64,000 bases of DNA from Lysobacter stagni (GCF_030053425.1 NZ_JASGBI010000002.1:223501-287500); one strand, 5' to 3'; shown: positions 7,711-16,949, counted from the stretch's first letter. A program made the numbers and translations. The notes: generated by a model not told the origin, from the sequence alone.

Positions 7711-8745
7711 ATGACGACACCTTCCGCCTTGCGCGCGATCGACGCACCTCAGCCGCTGGATACGCTCTGGCAGGCCCCCACGATCGTGTGGGTGGTGCTG
7801 GCCGGCGAATGCCTCGCGGTGGTGCTGGCGCTGGCACCCGGCGCGAGCGGCAGTCGACTGATCTACTTCGGCCTGGCCTCGCTGGTGATCCAGTGGGTGT
7901 CACTGCTTTCGCTGGGTTTGCTGTTCGCCCTGCGACGCTGGCTGTCGAACCTTCGCCCGCAGCAGCTGGCCTGGGTCGCGCTCGTGCTGCTGCTGCTCAA
8001 TACGTGGCTGGTGACAGGCATGGCGTGGTGGGTCTTCGGCCCGGACTGGGCGTTGGCGCGGGATGGTTGGCCGGCGCTGATCCTGCAACTGACAGGCATC
8101 GTCCTGTCGGTGGGCCTGCTGGGGCTGGCGGCATTCGAGAACGCCTGGCGTGGTCGCCTGCACGCGGTGCGTGCCAAGCAGTCCGAACTGCTGGCGCTGC
8201 AGGCACGCATCCGGCCGCATTTCCTGTTCAACACACTCAACACCGGTGCGGCGCTGGTGCATCGCCGGCCGGAAGAAGTCGAACGCCTGCTGCTCGATCT
8301 GGCGGACCTGTTCCGCGCCGCACTGGCCGGACCGCGCGACATCTCGCTGGAAGACGAGCTCGCCCTCGCCCGCCGCTATCTGGAAATCGAATCGCTGCGC
8401 TTCGGCGACCGCCTGACGGTGGACTGGAAGCTGCCACGACAACTGCCCGCGGTCACCGTGCCCGCGCTGTCCATCCAGCCACTGGTGGAGAACGCGATCC
8501 GCCACGGCATCGAACGTCGGCCGGAAGGCGGCGATGTCGAGATCGCCGTGACGACCACGGCCGACACGGTGATCGTGCGCATCACCAATCCGCTGCCCTC
8601 CGGCGGCGAGAACCGGCCGGGGCATCAGGTCGGACTGAACGCTTCGCAGGTGCGCATCGAAGCGCTGACGGGTGGGCGCGGCAGCGTGCTGACGCAGCAG
8701 GAAGGCAAGCGTTTCATCGCCACGGTGCGCCTGCCCGTCGGGTGA
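7711..8745 (+). CDS. AlgZ/FimS-like sensor histidine kinase (LytS-type HisKA domain)
   Basis: A 344-residue membrane kinase. Four hydrophobic segments (about residues 25-47, 52-76, 88-108 and 122-146) precede a His_kinase domain of the LytS/YehU/AlgZ class. The phospho-acceptor is H170 in ARIRPHFLFNTLNT, and the N box is PLVENAIRHGIE with N261. The glycine-rich ATP lid is short, as in AlgZ/FimS. In Pseudomonas, FimS with the regulator AlgR controls the fimU-pilVWXY1Y2E operon, and here the gene lies directly divergent from the matching operon. No response regulator follows: the next gene is on the other strand, 70 bases away. I start at the ATG at 7711; an in-frame ATG at 7663 with GGGA upstream would add 16 residues. 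The family is clear; the partner is unknown. Confidence 0.85.
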   Translation: MTTPSALRAIDAPQPLDTLWQAPTIVWVVLAGECLAVVLALAPGASGSRLIYFGLASLVIQWVSLLSLGLLFALRRWLSNLRPQQLAWVALVLLLLNTWLVTGMAWWVFGPDWALARDGWPALILQLTGIVLSVGLLGLAAFENAWRGRLHAVRAKQSELLALQARIRPHFLFNTLNTGAALVHRRPEEVERLLLDLADLFRAALAGPRDISLEDELALARRYLEIESLRFGDRLTVDWKLPRQLPAVTVPALSIQPLVENAIRHGIERRPEGGDVEIAVTTTADTVIVRITNPLPSGGENRPGHQVGLNASQVRIEALTGGRGSVLTQQEGKRFIATVRLPVG

Positions 8746-8815
8746 GGCGGGCCGCTTTCGCGGCACCGCCAGGACGGCAGCGACCTGCCGCCGTCACCGC
8801 ACGCAACCGGACGCG

Positions 8816-10189
8816 TTACGCCACGACGCGATAGCAGGGCTTGTACTCGCCCGCGATCTTCATGCGGCGCTGCCGCACGAACGCCCGCAACAGCGCATCG
8901 AGCGACTGCATCATGTCCGGATCGCCGTGGATCTCGAACGGGCCGTGCGCCTCGATGCGACGCATGCCGTCCTCCTTCACGTTGCCGGCGACGATGCCCG
9001 AGAACGCACGGCGCAGGTCCGCGGCCAGCTCATGCGGCTTGCGGCCGTGGTGCAGGTCCAGCGCGGCCATCGCTTCGTGCGTGGGCACGAACGGACGCTG
9101 GAACGCCAGCGGGATGTCCACCGACCAGTTGAAGAAGAACGAATCCTTCTGCGCGATGCGGTGCTCGCGCACCTTGCGGATGCCCACGGACATGCGCTTG
9201 GCCACCTGGTCCGGGTCGCCGATGATGATCTCGTAACGCTGCGTCGCCGCTTCGCCGAGCGTGAGGCGGATGAACTTGTCGATCTGCTCGAAGTACGGCG
9301 CCGCACCGGTCGGGCCGGTGAGGATCAGCGGGAACGGCAGATGCGCGTTCTCCTCGCGCAGCAGGATGCCCAGCAGATAGAGGATCTCCTCCGCCGTACC
9401 CACGCCGCCCGGGAACACGATGATGCCGTGACCCAGACGCACGAAGGCCTCCAGGCGCTTTTCGATGTCCGGCATGATCACCAGGTGGTTGACGATCGGG
9501 TTCGGCGATTCGGCCGCGATGATGCCCGGCTCGGTGATGCCGATGTAGCGCGTCTTGAAGCGGCGCTGCTTGGCATGCGCGATCGTCGCGCCCTTCATCG
9601 GTCCCTTCATCGCGCCCGGGCCGCAGCCGGTGCAGATGTCGAGCCCGCGCAGGCCCAGTTCGTATCCGACCTGCTTGGTGTAGACGTATTCGTCGCGCGA
9701 GATGGAGTGGCCACCCCAGCACACGACCAGGTTGGGCTCGGCCGGGTGCAGGATGCGCGCGTTGCGCAGCAGACCGAACACCGCGTCGGTGATGCCGTCG
9801 GTGCTTTGCAGGTCGCGGCCTGTATCGGGACCCAGGTCCATCGCGGTGTACGCAAGGTCGCGCACCACGGCGAACAGCAGTTCGGCGACGCCGCGGATGA
9901 TTTCGCCATCGACGAACGCCATCGCCGGCGCGTTCTGCAGGTCGATGCGCATGCCGCGATCCTGCTGGTGCACTTCGATGTCGAAGTCGGGGTACAGCTC
10001 GCGCGCGGCGCGCGGGTCGTCCGACGCGCTGCCACTGGTCAGCACCGCCAGAGCGCAGCGCCGCAGCAGGTCGTGCATGCCGGTGGAGACGTCGCGCAGG
10101 CGCGCGACCTCGTTGTGCGACAACACGTCCAGTCCGCCCTTGGGATAGATGCGGGCGTTGACGGTGGGAAGGGTGGTTTCGTTGCTCAT
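8816..10189 (-). CDS. ppnN: Nucleotide 5'-monophosphate nucleosidase, PpnN/YgdH-like (LOG family)
   Basis: A 457-residue protein, matching Escherichia coli PpnN (YgdH, about 454). The central LOG/lysine-decarboxylase-like domain has CWGGHSISRDEY, a GCGPGAMKGPMKGA loop and the catalytic/nucleotide motif PGGVGTAEE starting at P260. It is flanked by an N-terminal and a C-terminal PpnN-specific domain; the latter in E. coli takes part in (p)ppGpp control. The enzyme splits purine and pyrimidine monophosphates into base and ribose 5-phosphate in the cytoplasm, and so recycles nucleotides. The ATG at 10189 has AGAGAG just upstream. It stands alone between convergent or independent neighbours. Confidence 0.9.
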   Translation of the reverse strand: MSNETTLPTVNARIYPKGGLDVLSHNEVARLRDVSTGMHDLLRRCALAVLTSGSASDDPRAARELYPDFDIEVHQQDRGMRIDLQNAPAMAFVDGEIIRGVAELLFAVVRDLAYTAMDLGPDTGRDLQSTDGITDAVFGLLRNARILHPAEPNLVVCWGGHSISRDEYVYTKQVGYELGLRGLDICTGCGPGAMKGPMKGATIAHAKQRRFKTRYIGITEPGIIAAESPNPIVNHLVIMPDIEKRLEAFVRLGHGIIVFPGGVGTAEEILYLLGILLREENAHLPFPLILTGPTGAAPYFEQIDKFIRLTLGEAATQRYEIIIGDPDQVAKRMSVGIRKVREHRIAQKDSFFFNWSVDIPLAFQRPFVPTHEAMAALDLHHGRKPHELAADLRRAFSGIVAGNVKEDGMRRIEAHGPFEIHGDPDMMQSLDALLRAFVRQRRMKIAGEYKPCYRVVA

Positions 10190-10228
10190 CCAGCTCTCTT
10201 TCTGTCTTCGTCGTTGTTTGGCAATGCG

Positions 10229-10234
10229 ACTCTA
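10229..10234 (-). promoter_or_regulatory. Candidate -10 hexamer for ppnN
   Basis: Read on the minus strand this is TAGAGT, 40 bases before the ppnN start. There is no clear -35 hexamer, so support is weak. Confidence 0.25.
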
Positions 10235-10245
10235 GCCCCCTCCCC

Positions 10246-10280
10246 CACAAAAAGAAAACGGCCGGGTTTCCCCGGCCGTT
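10246..10280 (-). terminator. Rho-independent terminator of the TonB-dependent receptor gene
   Basis: A perfect 10-bp GC-rich stem (10257-10266 with 10271-10280) and a 4-base loop are followed, on the minus strand, by TTCTTTTTG. It starts 25 bases beyond the receptor's stop codon. Confidence 0.85.
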
Positions 10281-10305
10281 CTCCTGTATCGCGTGGATCG
10301 ATGGA

Positions 10306-13300
10306 TCAGAACTCGTAACGCAGACCCACCGAGAGCGACCACTGCGAGATGCCGTTGGTCTGGCCGTCGGCATTGGTCGGCAGGCCCAGCGCGGTGGCCT
10401 GGCCGAACTCGGTGCCACTGCGGTACGTGTACACGTACTTGCCGGTGGCGCGATCGATACCGACCACCTGGGCGACCGCGTTGTTGGCGTTGAAGCCGTA
10501 GTCGATCACGTGGCCCCAGTCCTTGTTCAGCAGGTTGCCGATGTTCTGGATGTCGAACCAGATCTGCGACTTGTGGCCTTCGAAGAAGCCCGGCAGTTCC
10601 TGGCTGATGCGCACGTCGAACGTGTTGACCCAGCCGGCGCGGAAGCCGTTCTCCGGAGCGACCTGACCACGGTAGGCCTGCAGGTCAGTCTGCGTGCCCA
10701 TCCACTTCCAGAAGTCCTGCTCCATCTGCGCGTTGGCGGTGAACGCACCCGTCGTGGCGTTGAGCGTGCCGAACAGCACGTCGCCCGGGCCCGCCGGCAC
10801 GTAGAACAGGTCGTTGAAGGTACGACCGTCGCCGTTGGAATCGCCGCTGAAGATGTAGCTGTACGGACGGCCGCTGCGGCCTTCGTAGAACAGGCCCACG
10901 TGCGTGGCGTAGTCACCGAAGAACTTGTGGTCCCAGTTCAGCGCACCGGTGATGCGGTCGCGGATCTCGTAGCGGGCCGTCGAGCTGGTCGGCTCGTTGA
11001 TGTTGAAGCCCAGCTGCGAGCCGTAGCCCGAACCCGCCGTCGAGCTGGTCAGCGCGGACACTTCCTCGGCGTTGGTGTAGGTGTACGCCAGGCTCCACGA
11101 CCAGTCGCTGCCTTCCACGAACGGCTGGGTCAGCGACACCGTGAACTGCTGGCCCTTGCCCTTGCCGGTGTTCTCCAGCGCGTAGACGTCGCCGAAGTAG
11201 CTGTTGTTGCCGAAGCGCGCGGTCGCGTTGCGGTTGACCGAGTTCGGGTTCCAGTACAGCACGCGGCCGTCCGGACCCAGGAAGCCCGGGCCGACGTTGA
11301 GGCTGCGGTAGAACAGGCCGTTCTTGACGTCGGTCAGCAGCAGTTCGGCCGACGCGACGATGCCGTTCCACGGGGTCTCGACGTCGAGGGCAACGTTGGC
11401 CTTCCACACCGACGGCAGCTCGAAGTCTTCGGAGATCAGGTTGACGTTGCGCACGCCCGCGCCCGTTGCCGGGATCGGCTGGTTGAAGCCGTCGCCGCTG
11501 AACTGCACGCCGTTGTTGCACAGCCCGGTGGCCGGGTTGAAGCCGGTGGTCGGGTTGGTGGCGGGGCCCGTGCAGTTGATGACCTGCGTGTTGGTGGCCG
11601 ACCAGGTGCCCGGCGTACCGTAGGCGATGTAGTTCATGCCGGTGCTGCTGTAGGCGTTGCCCACCCACACGTTCGGCGCGTCACCCTGGAACAGACCGAT
11701 GCCACCGCGCAGCTGGGCCGGACGCTCCCAGTCGAAGCTGTAGTTGAAGCCGAAGCGCGGCTGGATCAGGAAGTCGTCGGTGTAGGTGGTGGTGTTGTCC
11801 AGACCGAAACCACCGTTCGGGCAGCTGGTCGGGCCGGTGTTGTTACCCACGCGCGGCGAGGCGAAGCAGGCGTTGAACGGCGGGGTCGGCGTGGCTTCCG
11901 CGCGGTCGGCACGGATGCCGAAGTTCAGCGTCAGGTTCTGCGTGGCGTACCAGGTGTCCTGCACGAACAGGCCCAGGCGCTTGTCCTTGTAGCGGGCCGC
12001 GATCGCGTCCGGATCGGTCGGGTTGGTCTGCAGATCGTAGTCGAAGTACTGCTTGCGGATCAGGTTGCCGTAGTCCGAGACACCGCCGACCTTCGGAACG
12101 TAGAAGCTGTAGTTGCCCCACGAATCCTGCAGGAAGAAGTTGTAGATCTCGTTCTCGCTGTACTCGCCACCGGCCTTGATGTCGTGGTCGCCCAGCGACC
12201 AGGTGCCGGCCAGGAAGTAGTTCCAGGTCTCGGTCAGCAGCGTGTTGCCCGGCGAGCTGCGCTCGGTGCCCAGGCGGATGGCGTCGCCGGTGTTGATGGC
12301 GGTGGAGGCGTTGCCGTCGTCGAAGAACACCGAGATGCTCGGCGCGGTGGTCGGGCTGACGCGGATCGCCGAGTAGTCGCGGTACGACACCTTGAACTCG
12401 GTCGAGAAGGTGTCGGTCCAGTCGCTGAAGAGCTGGCCGACGTAGCTTTCGACGGTCTTGACGTGGTTGTACCAGTTGGAGCTCAGGGCCAGCACGCTGG
12501 CGGTCGAGGCTTCCGGACGGACGCGGTTCTGCTCCAGCTTGCTGTAGCGGAAGTTGGCGCGGTGGGCGTCGTTGATGTTCCAGTCGAACTTGACTGCGTA
12601 CTCTTCCAGCTCGGTGTCGCCGGTGCCGGTCGTCGAACCCGGGTCGAAGCCCCACACGTCGCGCGCGATGTCCTGCACGGCGGCCACGTCGGCGGCGTTG
12701 AAGTCGGAGCCCACGGTGGCCAGCGGGTTGGTGCCCTGGCTCTTGCCGGCCGGGCCGATGTCGGTCTGCTTGAACTTCTCGTAGTTGGCGAAGAAGAACA
12801 GCTTGTCCTTGATCACCGGGCCACCGAAGGTCATGCCGTAGGTGGTCTCGTCGGTGAACTCGTCGAACGGCAGGCCGGTGACGTCCAGCGTGCTGCCCGC
12901 CACGCGGGCCGGGTAGTCGCCGAACCAGTCGCCGTCGCGGTAGCTGCCGTAGATCGAGCCGTGGAACTCGTTGGTACCGGACTTGGTGACGGCGTTGACG
13001 TTGGCGCCGGCGGCACCGGAGAACGACACGTCGTAGTTGGCCACGTTGACGTCGATGGCTTCGATCGCGTCCATCGACACCGGCTGGCGCTGGGTCGGCA
13101 TGTTGTTGCCTTCCAGGCCGAAGGTGTCGCTGGCCGAGACGCCGTCGATGGTGATCTTGTTGAAGCGCGGGTTCTGGCCGCCGGCCGAGATCGAGCCCGA
13201 CGCACGGTCGGTGACCGTCAGGCGCGGGTCGAGGCGCATGTAGTCCTGGATGTTGCCGTTGACCGAGGGCAGCGCCTCGATGACCTGGCGGCTGATGCTC

Positions 13301-13731
13301 GTGCCCGCGCCCATCTTGGTCGCGCTGAAGACATCCGAGCCGCCGGCGGCGACCGCCGTGACGGTCTCCAGCGTGGTCAGGTCGCCGGTCAGGGCGGCAT
13401 TGATGGTGTTGACCTTGTTCAGGTCGAGGAAGACGTTGTCTTCGGTCTTGGTGCCTTCGCCCGGCTTGTTGATGGTCACCGTGTAGGGACCGCCGACGCG
13501 CAGACCGCGCGCGGCGTAACGGCCGCTGGCGTCGGTGGTGGCGCGGCTGACCGTGCCCGACTCGACGTGGGTGATCGTCACTTCGGCGCCGACGACGGGC
13601 TGGCCGTCGGTGCGGGTCACCAGGCCGCCGACGCCGGCGGACGTGGCCTGCGCGAATACCGGCGCGGTGGCAAGGGCGGCAAGCAGACCAAGCGTGAGCT
13701 TGGACATCCGGACGCGATTGTGATGGGTCAT
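10306..13731 (-). CDS. TonB-dependent receptor, Oar-like, with N-terminal carboxypeptidase-regulatory-like domain
   Basis: A 1141-residue outer-membrane protein. The signal peptide (through about residue 27, PVFAQA) is followed by a carboxypeptidase-regulatory-like beta sandwich (about residues 33-115: GLVTRTDGQPVVGAEVTIT and DASGRYAARGL). A plug domain (about 140-270, with ISAGGQNPRFNKITIDG) and a long beta-barrel follow, ending in Phe (GLRYEF), the usual barrel C-terminus. This layout is that of the Oar-like receptors abundant in Xanthomonadaceae and myxobacteria; the transported substrate is unknown. The ATG at 13731 has GAGG seven bases upstream. It is monocistronic, with its own terminator (10246-10280). 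No TonB, regulator or ligand-processing gene is beside it. Confidence 0.9.
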   Translation of the reverse strand: MTHHNRVRMSKLTLGLLAALATAPVFAQATSAGVGGLVTRTDGQPVVGAEVTITHVESGTVSRATTDASGRYAARGLRVGGPYTVTINKPGEGTKTEDNVFLDLNKVNTINAALTGDLTTLETVTAVAAGGSDVFSATKMGAGTSISRQVIEALPSVNGNIQDYMRLDPRLTVTDRASGSISAGGQNPRFNKITIDGVSASDTFGLEGNNMPTQRQPVSMDAIEAIDVNVANYDVSFSGAAGANVNAVTKSGTNEFHGSIYGSYRDGDWFGDYPARVAGSTLDVTGLPFDEFTDETTYGMTFGGPVIKDKLFFFANYEKFKQTDIGPAGKSQGTNPLATVGSDFNAADVAAVQDIARDVWGFDPGSTTGTGDTELEEYAVKFDWNINDAHRANFRYSKLEQNRVRPEASTASVLALSSNWYNHVKTVESYVGQLFSDWTDTFSTEFKVSYRDYSAIRVSPTTAPSISVFFDDGNASTAINTGDAIRLGTERSSPGNTLLTETWNYFLAGTWSLGDHDIKAGGEYSENEIYNFFLQDSWGNYSFYVPKVGGVSDYGNLIRKQYFDYDLQTNPTDPDAIAARYKDKRLGLFVQDTWYATQNLTLNFGIRADRAEATPTPPFNACFASPRVGNNTGPTSCPNGGFGLDNTTTYTDDFLIQPRFGFNYSFDWERPAQLRGGIGLFQGDAPNVWVGNAYSSTGMNYIAYGTPGTWSATNTQVINCTGPATNPTTGFNPATGLCNNGVQFSGDGFNQPIPATGAGVRNVNLISEDFELPSVWKANVALDVETPWNGIVASAELLLTDVKNGLFYRSLNVGPGFLGPDGRVLYWNPNSVNRNATARFGNNSYFGDVYALENTGKGKGQQFTVSLTQPFVEGSDWSWSLAYTYTNAEEVSALTSSTAGSGYGSQLGFNINEPTSSTARYEIRDRITGALNWDHKFFGDYATHVGLFYEGRSGRPYSYIFSGDSNGDGRTFNDLFYVPAGPGDVLFGTLNATTGAFTANAQMEQDFWKWMGTQTDLQAYRGQVAPENGFRAGWVNTFDVRISQELPGFFEGHKSQIWFDIQNIGNLLNKDWGHVIDYGFNANNAVAQVVGIDRATGKYVYTYRSGTEFGQATALGLPTNADGQTNGISQWSLSVGLRYEF

Positions 13732-13967
13732 TGAATGGCCTCGATGCATGGGTTCAAAAGTCGGATGCGAGGCGCGACCCCGGTCGCACCTTCCGCGAGA
13801 AGTTCTGAATACCGCCCCCTGGGGCGCCGGGCCGGAGCCCGCCGGTTAACAGCAGTTTAACAGGCTAGGTGCGCGGTGTGACAGAGACGTGACGACCGTC
13901 AAAAACCGCCACACCCTGTCAAACCGGGGGTCGCAGGGTGCCGGGGCCGAAATATTTGTCGGGGCCG
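13732..13967. other. Intergenic region upstream of the TonB receptor gene
   Basis: 236 bases lie between the receptor start and the marC stop. I see no open frame with a ribosome-binding site and no convincing promoter or operator. It must hold the receptor's promoter. Confidence 0.4.
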
Positions 13968-14564
13968 TTACGGCGGCGAGATCTGGAGGTAGGTCCCCAG
14001 GCCGTCCAGGAGCATCTGCACCGAGATGGCGACCAGCAGCATGCCCATCAGGCGCTCGATGGCGGTCAGGGCCCGCGAGCCCAACAGCTTGTAGAGAAGC
14101 GTGGCCGAGAACAGGATCGCGGAGGTGGCACCCCAGGCGATCAGCAGGGCCAGACTCCAGTCGCCCAGCCGCGCGGGCTCGTTGCTGCCCATCAGCATCA
14201 CCGCGGCCATACCGGACGGGCCGGCCACCAGCGGGATGGCCATCGGCACGATGAAGGGCTCGCCATCGGGGATTTCGCCCATCAGGCCTTCCGGCGGCGG
14301 GAAGATCATGCGGATGCCGATCAGGAACAGCACGATGCCGCCGGCGATCGCGACCGACTCCTGGCGCAGGTGCATCAGTTCCAGCGCGTACTTGCCGCCC
14401 CACAGGAACAGCATCAGCACGCCCAGGGCGATCAGCAGTTCGCGCGCGAGCACGATGCGCTGCCGCTGCGGCGGCAGGCCGCGCAGCAGGCTGAGGAATA
14501 CCGGCACGTTGCCGAGGGGGTCGAGGATCAGGAACAGCAGCAGGGCCGCCGAGGCGATGGTCAT
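13968..14564 (-). CDS. MarC/YhgN family inner-membrane protein
   Basis: A 198-residue protein of about six membrane segments, with the family hallmarks FLILDPLGNVPVFL at the N-terminus and PMAIPLVAGPSGMAAVML in the middle. The MarC family was once tied to multiple antibiotic resistance, but a direct role has not held up, so its substrate is unknown. It starts ten bases after the stop codon of the short-chain dehydrogenase gene on the same strand, so it may be the third gene of a grxD-SDR-marC transcript. Length is usual for the family. Confidence 0.88.
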   Translation of the reverse strand: MTIASAALLLFLILDPLGNVPVFLSLLRGLPPQRQRIVLARELLIALGVLMLFLWGGKYALELMHLRQESVAIAGGIVLFLIGIRMIFPPPEGLMGEIPDGEPFIVPMAIPLVAGPSGMAAVMLMGSNEPARLGDWSLALLIAWGATSAILFSATLLYKLLGSRALTAIERLMGMLLVAISVQMLLDGLGTYLQISPP

Positions 14565-14574
14565 GGCGTGGCGG

Positions 14575-15342
14575 TCACTGCAGCTGGGTCAGCGTCAGAT
14601 TAAGGGCGGCGGGCGCCGGCGCCCAGACCTGGCCGCGGTGCGCGGCACCGGCCGCAGACAGCAGGGTCACGCACGCGCCGGCGTAGGCGATGGGATCGAC
14701 CGCGGCGATATCGCTTTCCTCGACATAGGCCTTGGCACGCACCGGCGTGCGCATCGGTCCGGCCTGCAGGCCGGCGACACGCACCGTCGAGTTGGCCAGC
14801 TCCGCGTGCAGCATGTGGACCAGTCCGGCCAGCCCCTGCTTCGCCAGTCCGTAGCCGCCCCAGTACGCACCGGACACGCGCGTCAGGTCGTCGGTCACGA
14901 ACACGACGGCGGCATCTTCCGACTTCGCCAGCAACGGCAGGCACGCCTGCGTGAGCCACCACGGCGCGGTGAGGTTGACATGCAGCGCGCGCGCAAATGC
15001 GGCCGGATCGGTCTGCAGCAGCGGCGTCAGGCCGGGGAAATCGGCGGCGCAGTGCAGCACGCCATCGAGGCGACCGATTTCCGATTCGATGCGTTGTGCC
15101 ATCTCGGCGTAGTCGTCGGGCGCGGCGCCTTCCAGGTCGAGCGGATACAGCAGCGGCTCGGGCCCCACCTGGGTCACGGCGTCGTACACGCGATTCAACT
15201 TGGCCACCTTGCGGCCCAGCAGCACGACCGTGGCGCCCGCACGTGCGCAGGCCAGCGCGGCCGCACTGCCCAGCCCGCCGTACGCGCCGGTCACCAGTAC
15301 GACACGGCCGTCGAGCGAGCCCTTGCCTTCGTTCGGAATCAC
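14575..15342 (-). CDS. Short-chain dehydrogenase/reductase, YciK-like, with an altered catalytic serine position
   Basis: With a GTG start at 15342 the protein has 255 residues. The Rossmann motif is TGAYGGLG (18-25), then NVLT-like NLTAPWW, and the active-site Tyr/Lys pair is Y164 and K168 (YGLAK). In classical enzymes a catalytic Ser sits 13 residues before the Tyr; here that position is Asp (about D151, in VFVTDDLTRVSG). The GTG overlaps the grxD stop codon by four bases (GTGA), which favours it over the longer open frame and suggests translational coupling. Similarity in layout to YciK is clear, but the substrate is unknown, and the missing Ser may mean altered or weak oxidoreductase activity. 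Confidence 0.82.
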   Translation of the reverse strand: MIPNEGKGSLDGRVVLVTGAYGGLGSAAALACARAGATVVLLGRKVAKLNRVYDAVTQVGPEPLLYPLDLEGAAPDDYAEMAQRIESEIGRLDGVLHCAADFPGLTPLLQTDPAAFARALHVNLTAPWWLTQACLPLLAKSEDAAVVFVTDDLTRVSGAYWGGYGLAKQGLAGLVHMLHAELANSTVRVAGLQAGPMRTPVRAKAYVEESDIAAVDPIAYAGACVTLLSAAGAAHRGQVWAPAPAALNLTLTQLQ

Positions 15343-15659
15343 TGGTGCTGCGTCTCGCTGATCATGCGCGCCAGCTCGCCCGACTCGAACAGTTCCAGCG
15401 TGATGTCGCAACCGCCGATCAGTTCACCGTGGATGAAAAGCTGCGGGAACGTGGGCCAGTTGGAATAGCGCGGCAGGTTGGCGCGGATTTCCGGATCCTC
15501 CAGCACGTTGACGGTGTGCAGCTCCGAGGCGCCGGCCGCCTTGAGGGCCTGCACCGCGCGACTGGAGAAACCGCACATCGGGAACTGCGCGGTGCCCTTC
15601 ATGAAGAGCACGACGGGATGGCTTTCGACTTCGGCCTGGATCCGTTCGATCACGGACAT
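15339..15659 (-). CDS. grxD: Monothiol glutaredoxin Grx4-type (CGFS)
   Basis: A 106-residue thioredoxin-fold protein with the CGFS active site at C29-S32, the WPTFPQLF cis-proline segment and the GGCDI glutathione-binding segment. Monothiol CGFS glutaredoxins carry [2Fe-2S] clusters with glutathione and deliver them during cytoplasmic iron-sulfur cluster assembly. The ATG at 15659 has CAGGAG eight bases upstream; an upstream in-frame ATG is less likely. It is divergent from sodB (154 bases between starts), so an iron/oxidative-stress pair shares one control region. Downstream it overlaps the dehydrogenase gene by four bases. Confidence 0.93.
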   Translation of the reverse strand: MSVIERIQAEVESHPVVLFMKGTAQFPMCGFSSRAVQALKAAGASELHTVNVLEDPEIRANLPRYSNWPTFPQLFIHGELIGGCDITLELFESGELARMISETQHQ

Positions 15660-15722
15660 GGCTGCAACTCCTGCAATGGTGCGTTGCCCCGCGATTGACG
15701 GCACGGCAACGAATCGTGGGGA

Positions 15723-15728
15723 TAGAAT
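15723..15728 (+). promoter_or_regulatory. Candidate -10 hexamer for sodB
   Basis: TAGAAT lies 84 bases before the sodB ATG. A TTGACG is present at 15695-15700, but the 22-base spacing is too long for a standard promoter, so only the -10 is suggested. Confidence 0.3.
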
Positions 15729-15812
15729 GGCAATTGTAAGCCTTCCCGAGCCGCGGACGCGCCGATCCGTCCCGCCCCCGGCATCCCCTTAGCCAGCCCT
15801 CAGGAGCCCGCA

Positions 15813-16391
<579 letters not shown>

Positions 16392-16413
16392 GCCGCGACG
16401 AAGCCACACAGCG

Positions 16414-16442
16414 AAACGGCCGGGGCAACCCGGCCGTTTTTC
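16414..16442. terminator. Terminator after sodB, shared with the convergent gene
   Basis: An 11-bp perfect stem (16414-16424 with 16429-16439) and a 4-base loop are followed by a T run on the plus strand. The gene at 16455-16949 converges on it from the other side, so it can serve both directions. Confidence 0.85.
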
Positions 16443-16454
16443 GTTGCATGCCCG

Positions 16455-16949
16455 TCAGGACTTCCTGCCGAACATGCGCGCCCCGGCCCACACCACCCAT
16501 TCCAGCGCGACGCGTGGAAAGTGCAGGACCATGAACACCGCACCGGCCGCGAAGAAGGCCACGTAGAAGATCGCGGCGTTGAGCACCAGGCCCAGCGCCA
16601 TGAGGGGCTCGAACTTGCGCTCCGCGATCATCCGGTACGCCGCGAACAGCCAGAACGACATGACCATGACGTGCAGGAACATGAAGCGTCGTGGTTTGCG
16701 GCCGCGGTTGGCCAGCATGAGGTTCAATCCATCGGCGGCCGAAAGCGCGAACGCGATGTAGGCCACGCAGGCCAGTATTCCGGCTACCGCGGCAACGCCT
16801 TCGCTGCTGGTGCGGTCGGCCACGACTCCACCGCCTACCAGCAGCACGCCCGAAACGGCCAACTGCAAAGGCGAGAAGTCCGGGCCGTAAGCGGCGAAAT
16901 CCTGTTCCGGACGAGGTTCGTCGGGCTCCATGCGTTCCATCGCGGGCAT
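16455..16949 (-). CDS. Small membrane protein of unknown family
   Basis: A 164-residue protein I do not recognise. A hydrophilic N-terminus (MERMEPDEPRPEQDFAAYGPDFSPLQ) is followed by four hydrophobic stretches (about residues 29-45, 51-70, 88-108 and 118-142), a basic loop GRKPRRF between the second and third, and a basic tail ARMFGRKS. This suggests a four-helix inner-membrane protein. Start choice is uncertain among ATGs at 16949, 16940 and 16931. It lies downstream of purK on the same strand with a gap of 75 bases and converges on sodB. Coding looks real because of the clean hydrophobic pattern and the terminator beyond it. Confidence 0.6.
   Translation of the reverse strand: MPAMERMEPDEPRPEQDFAAYGPDFSPLQLAVSGVLLVGGGVVADRTSSEGVAAVAGILACVAYIAFALSAADGLNLMLANRGRKPRRFMFLHVMVMSFWLFAAYRMIAERKFEPLMALGLVLNAAIFYVAFFAAGAVFMVLHFPRVALEWVVWAGARMFGRKS

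Noticed and set aside
8746..8815. Search for a response regulator behind the sensor kinase
   Set aside because: Only 70 bases lie before the convergent ppnN gene, which is too short for any such gene.
10510..13734. Long plus-strand open frame opposite the TonB receptor
   Set aside because: Same kind of antisense shadow; the receptor on the other strand has signal peptide, plug, barrel and terminator.
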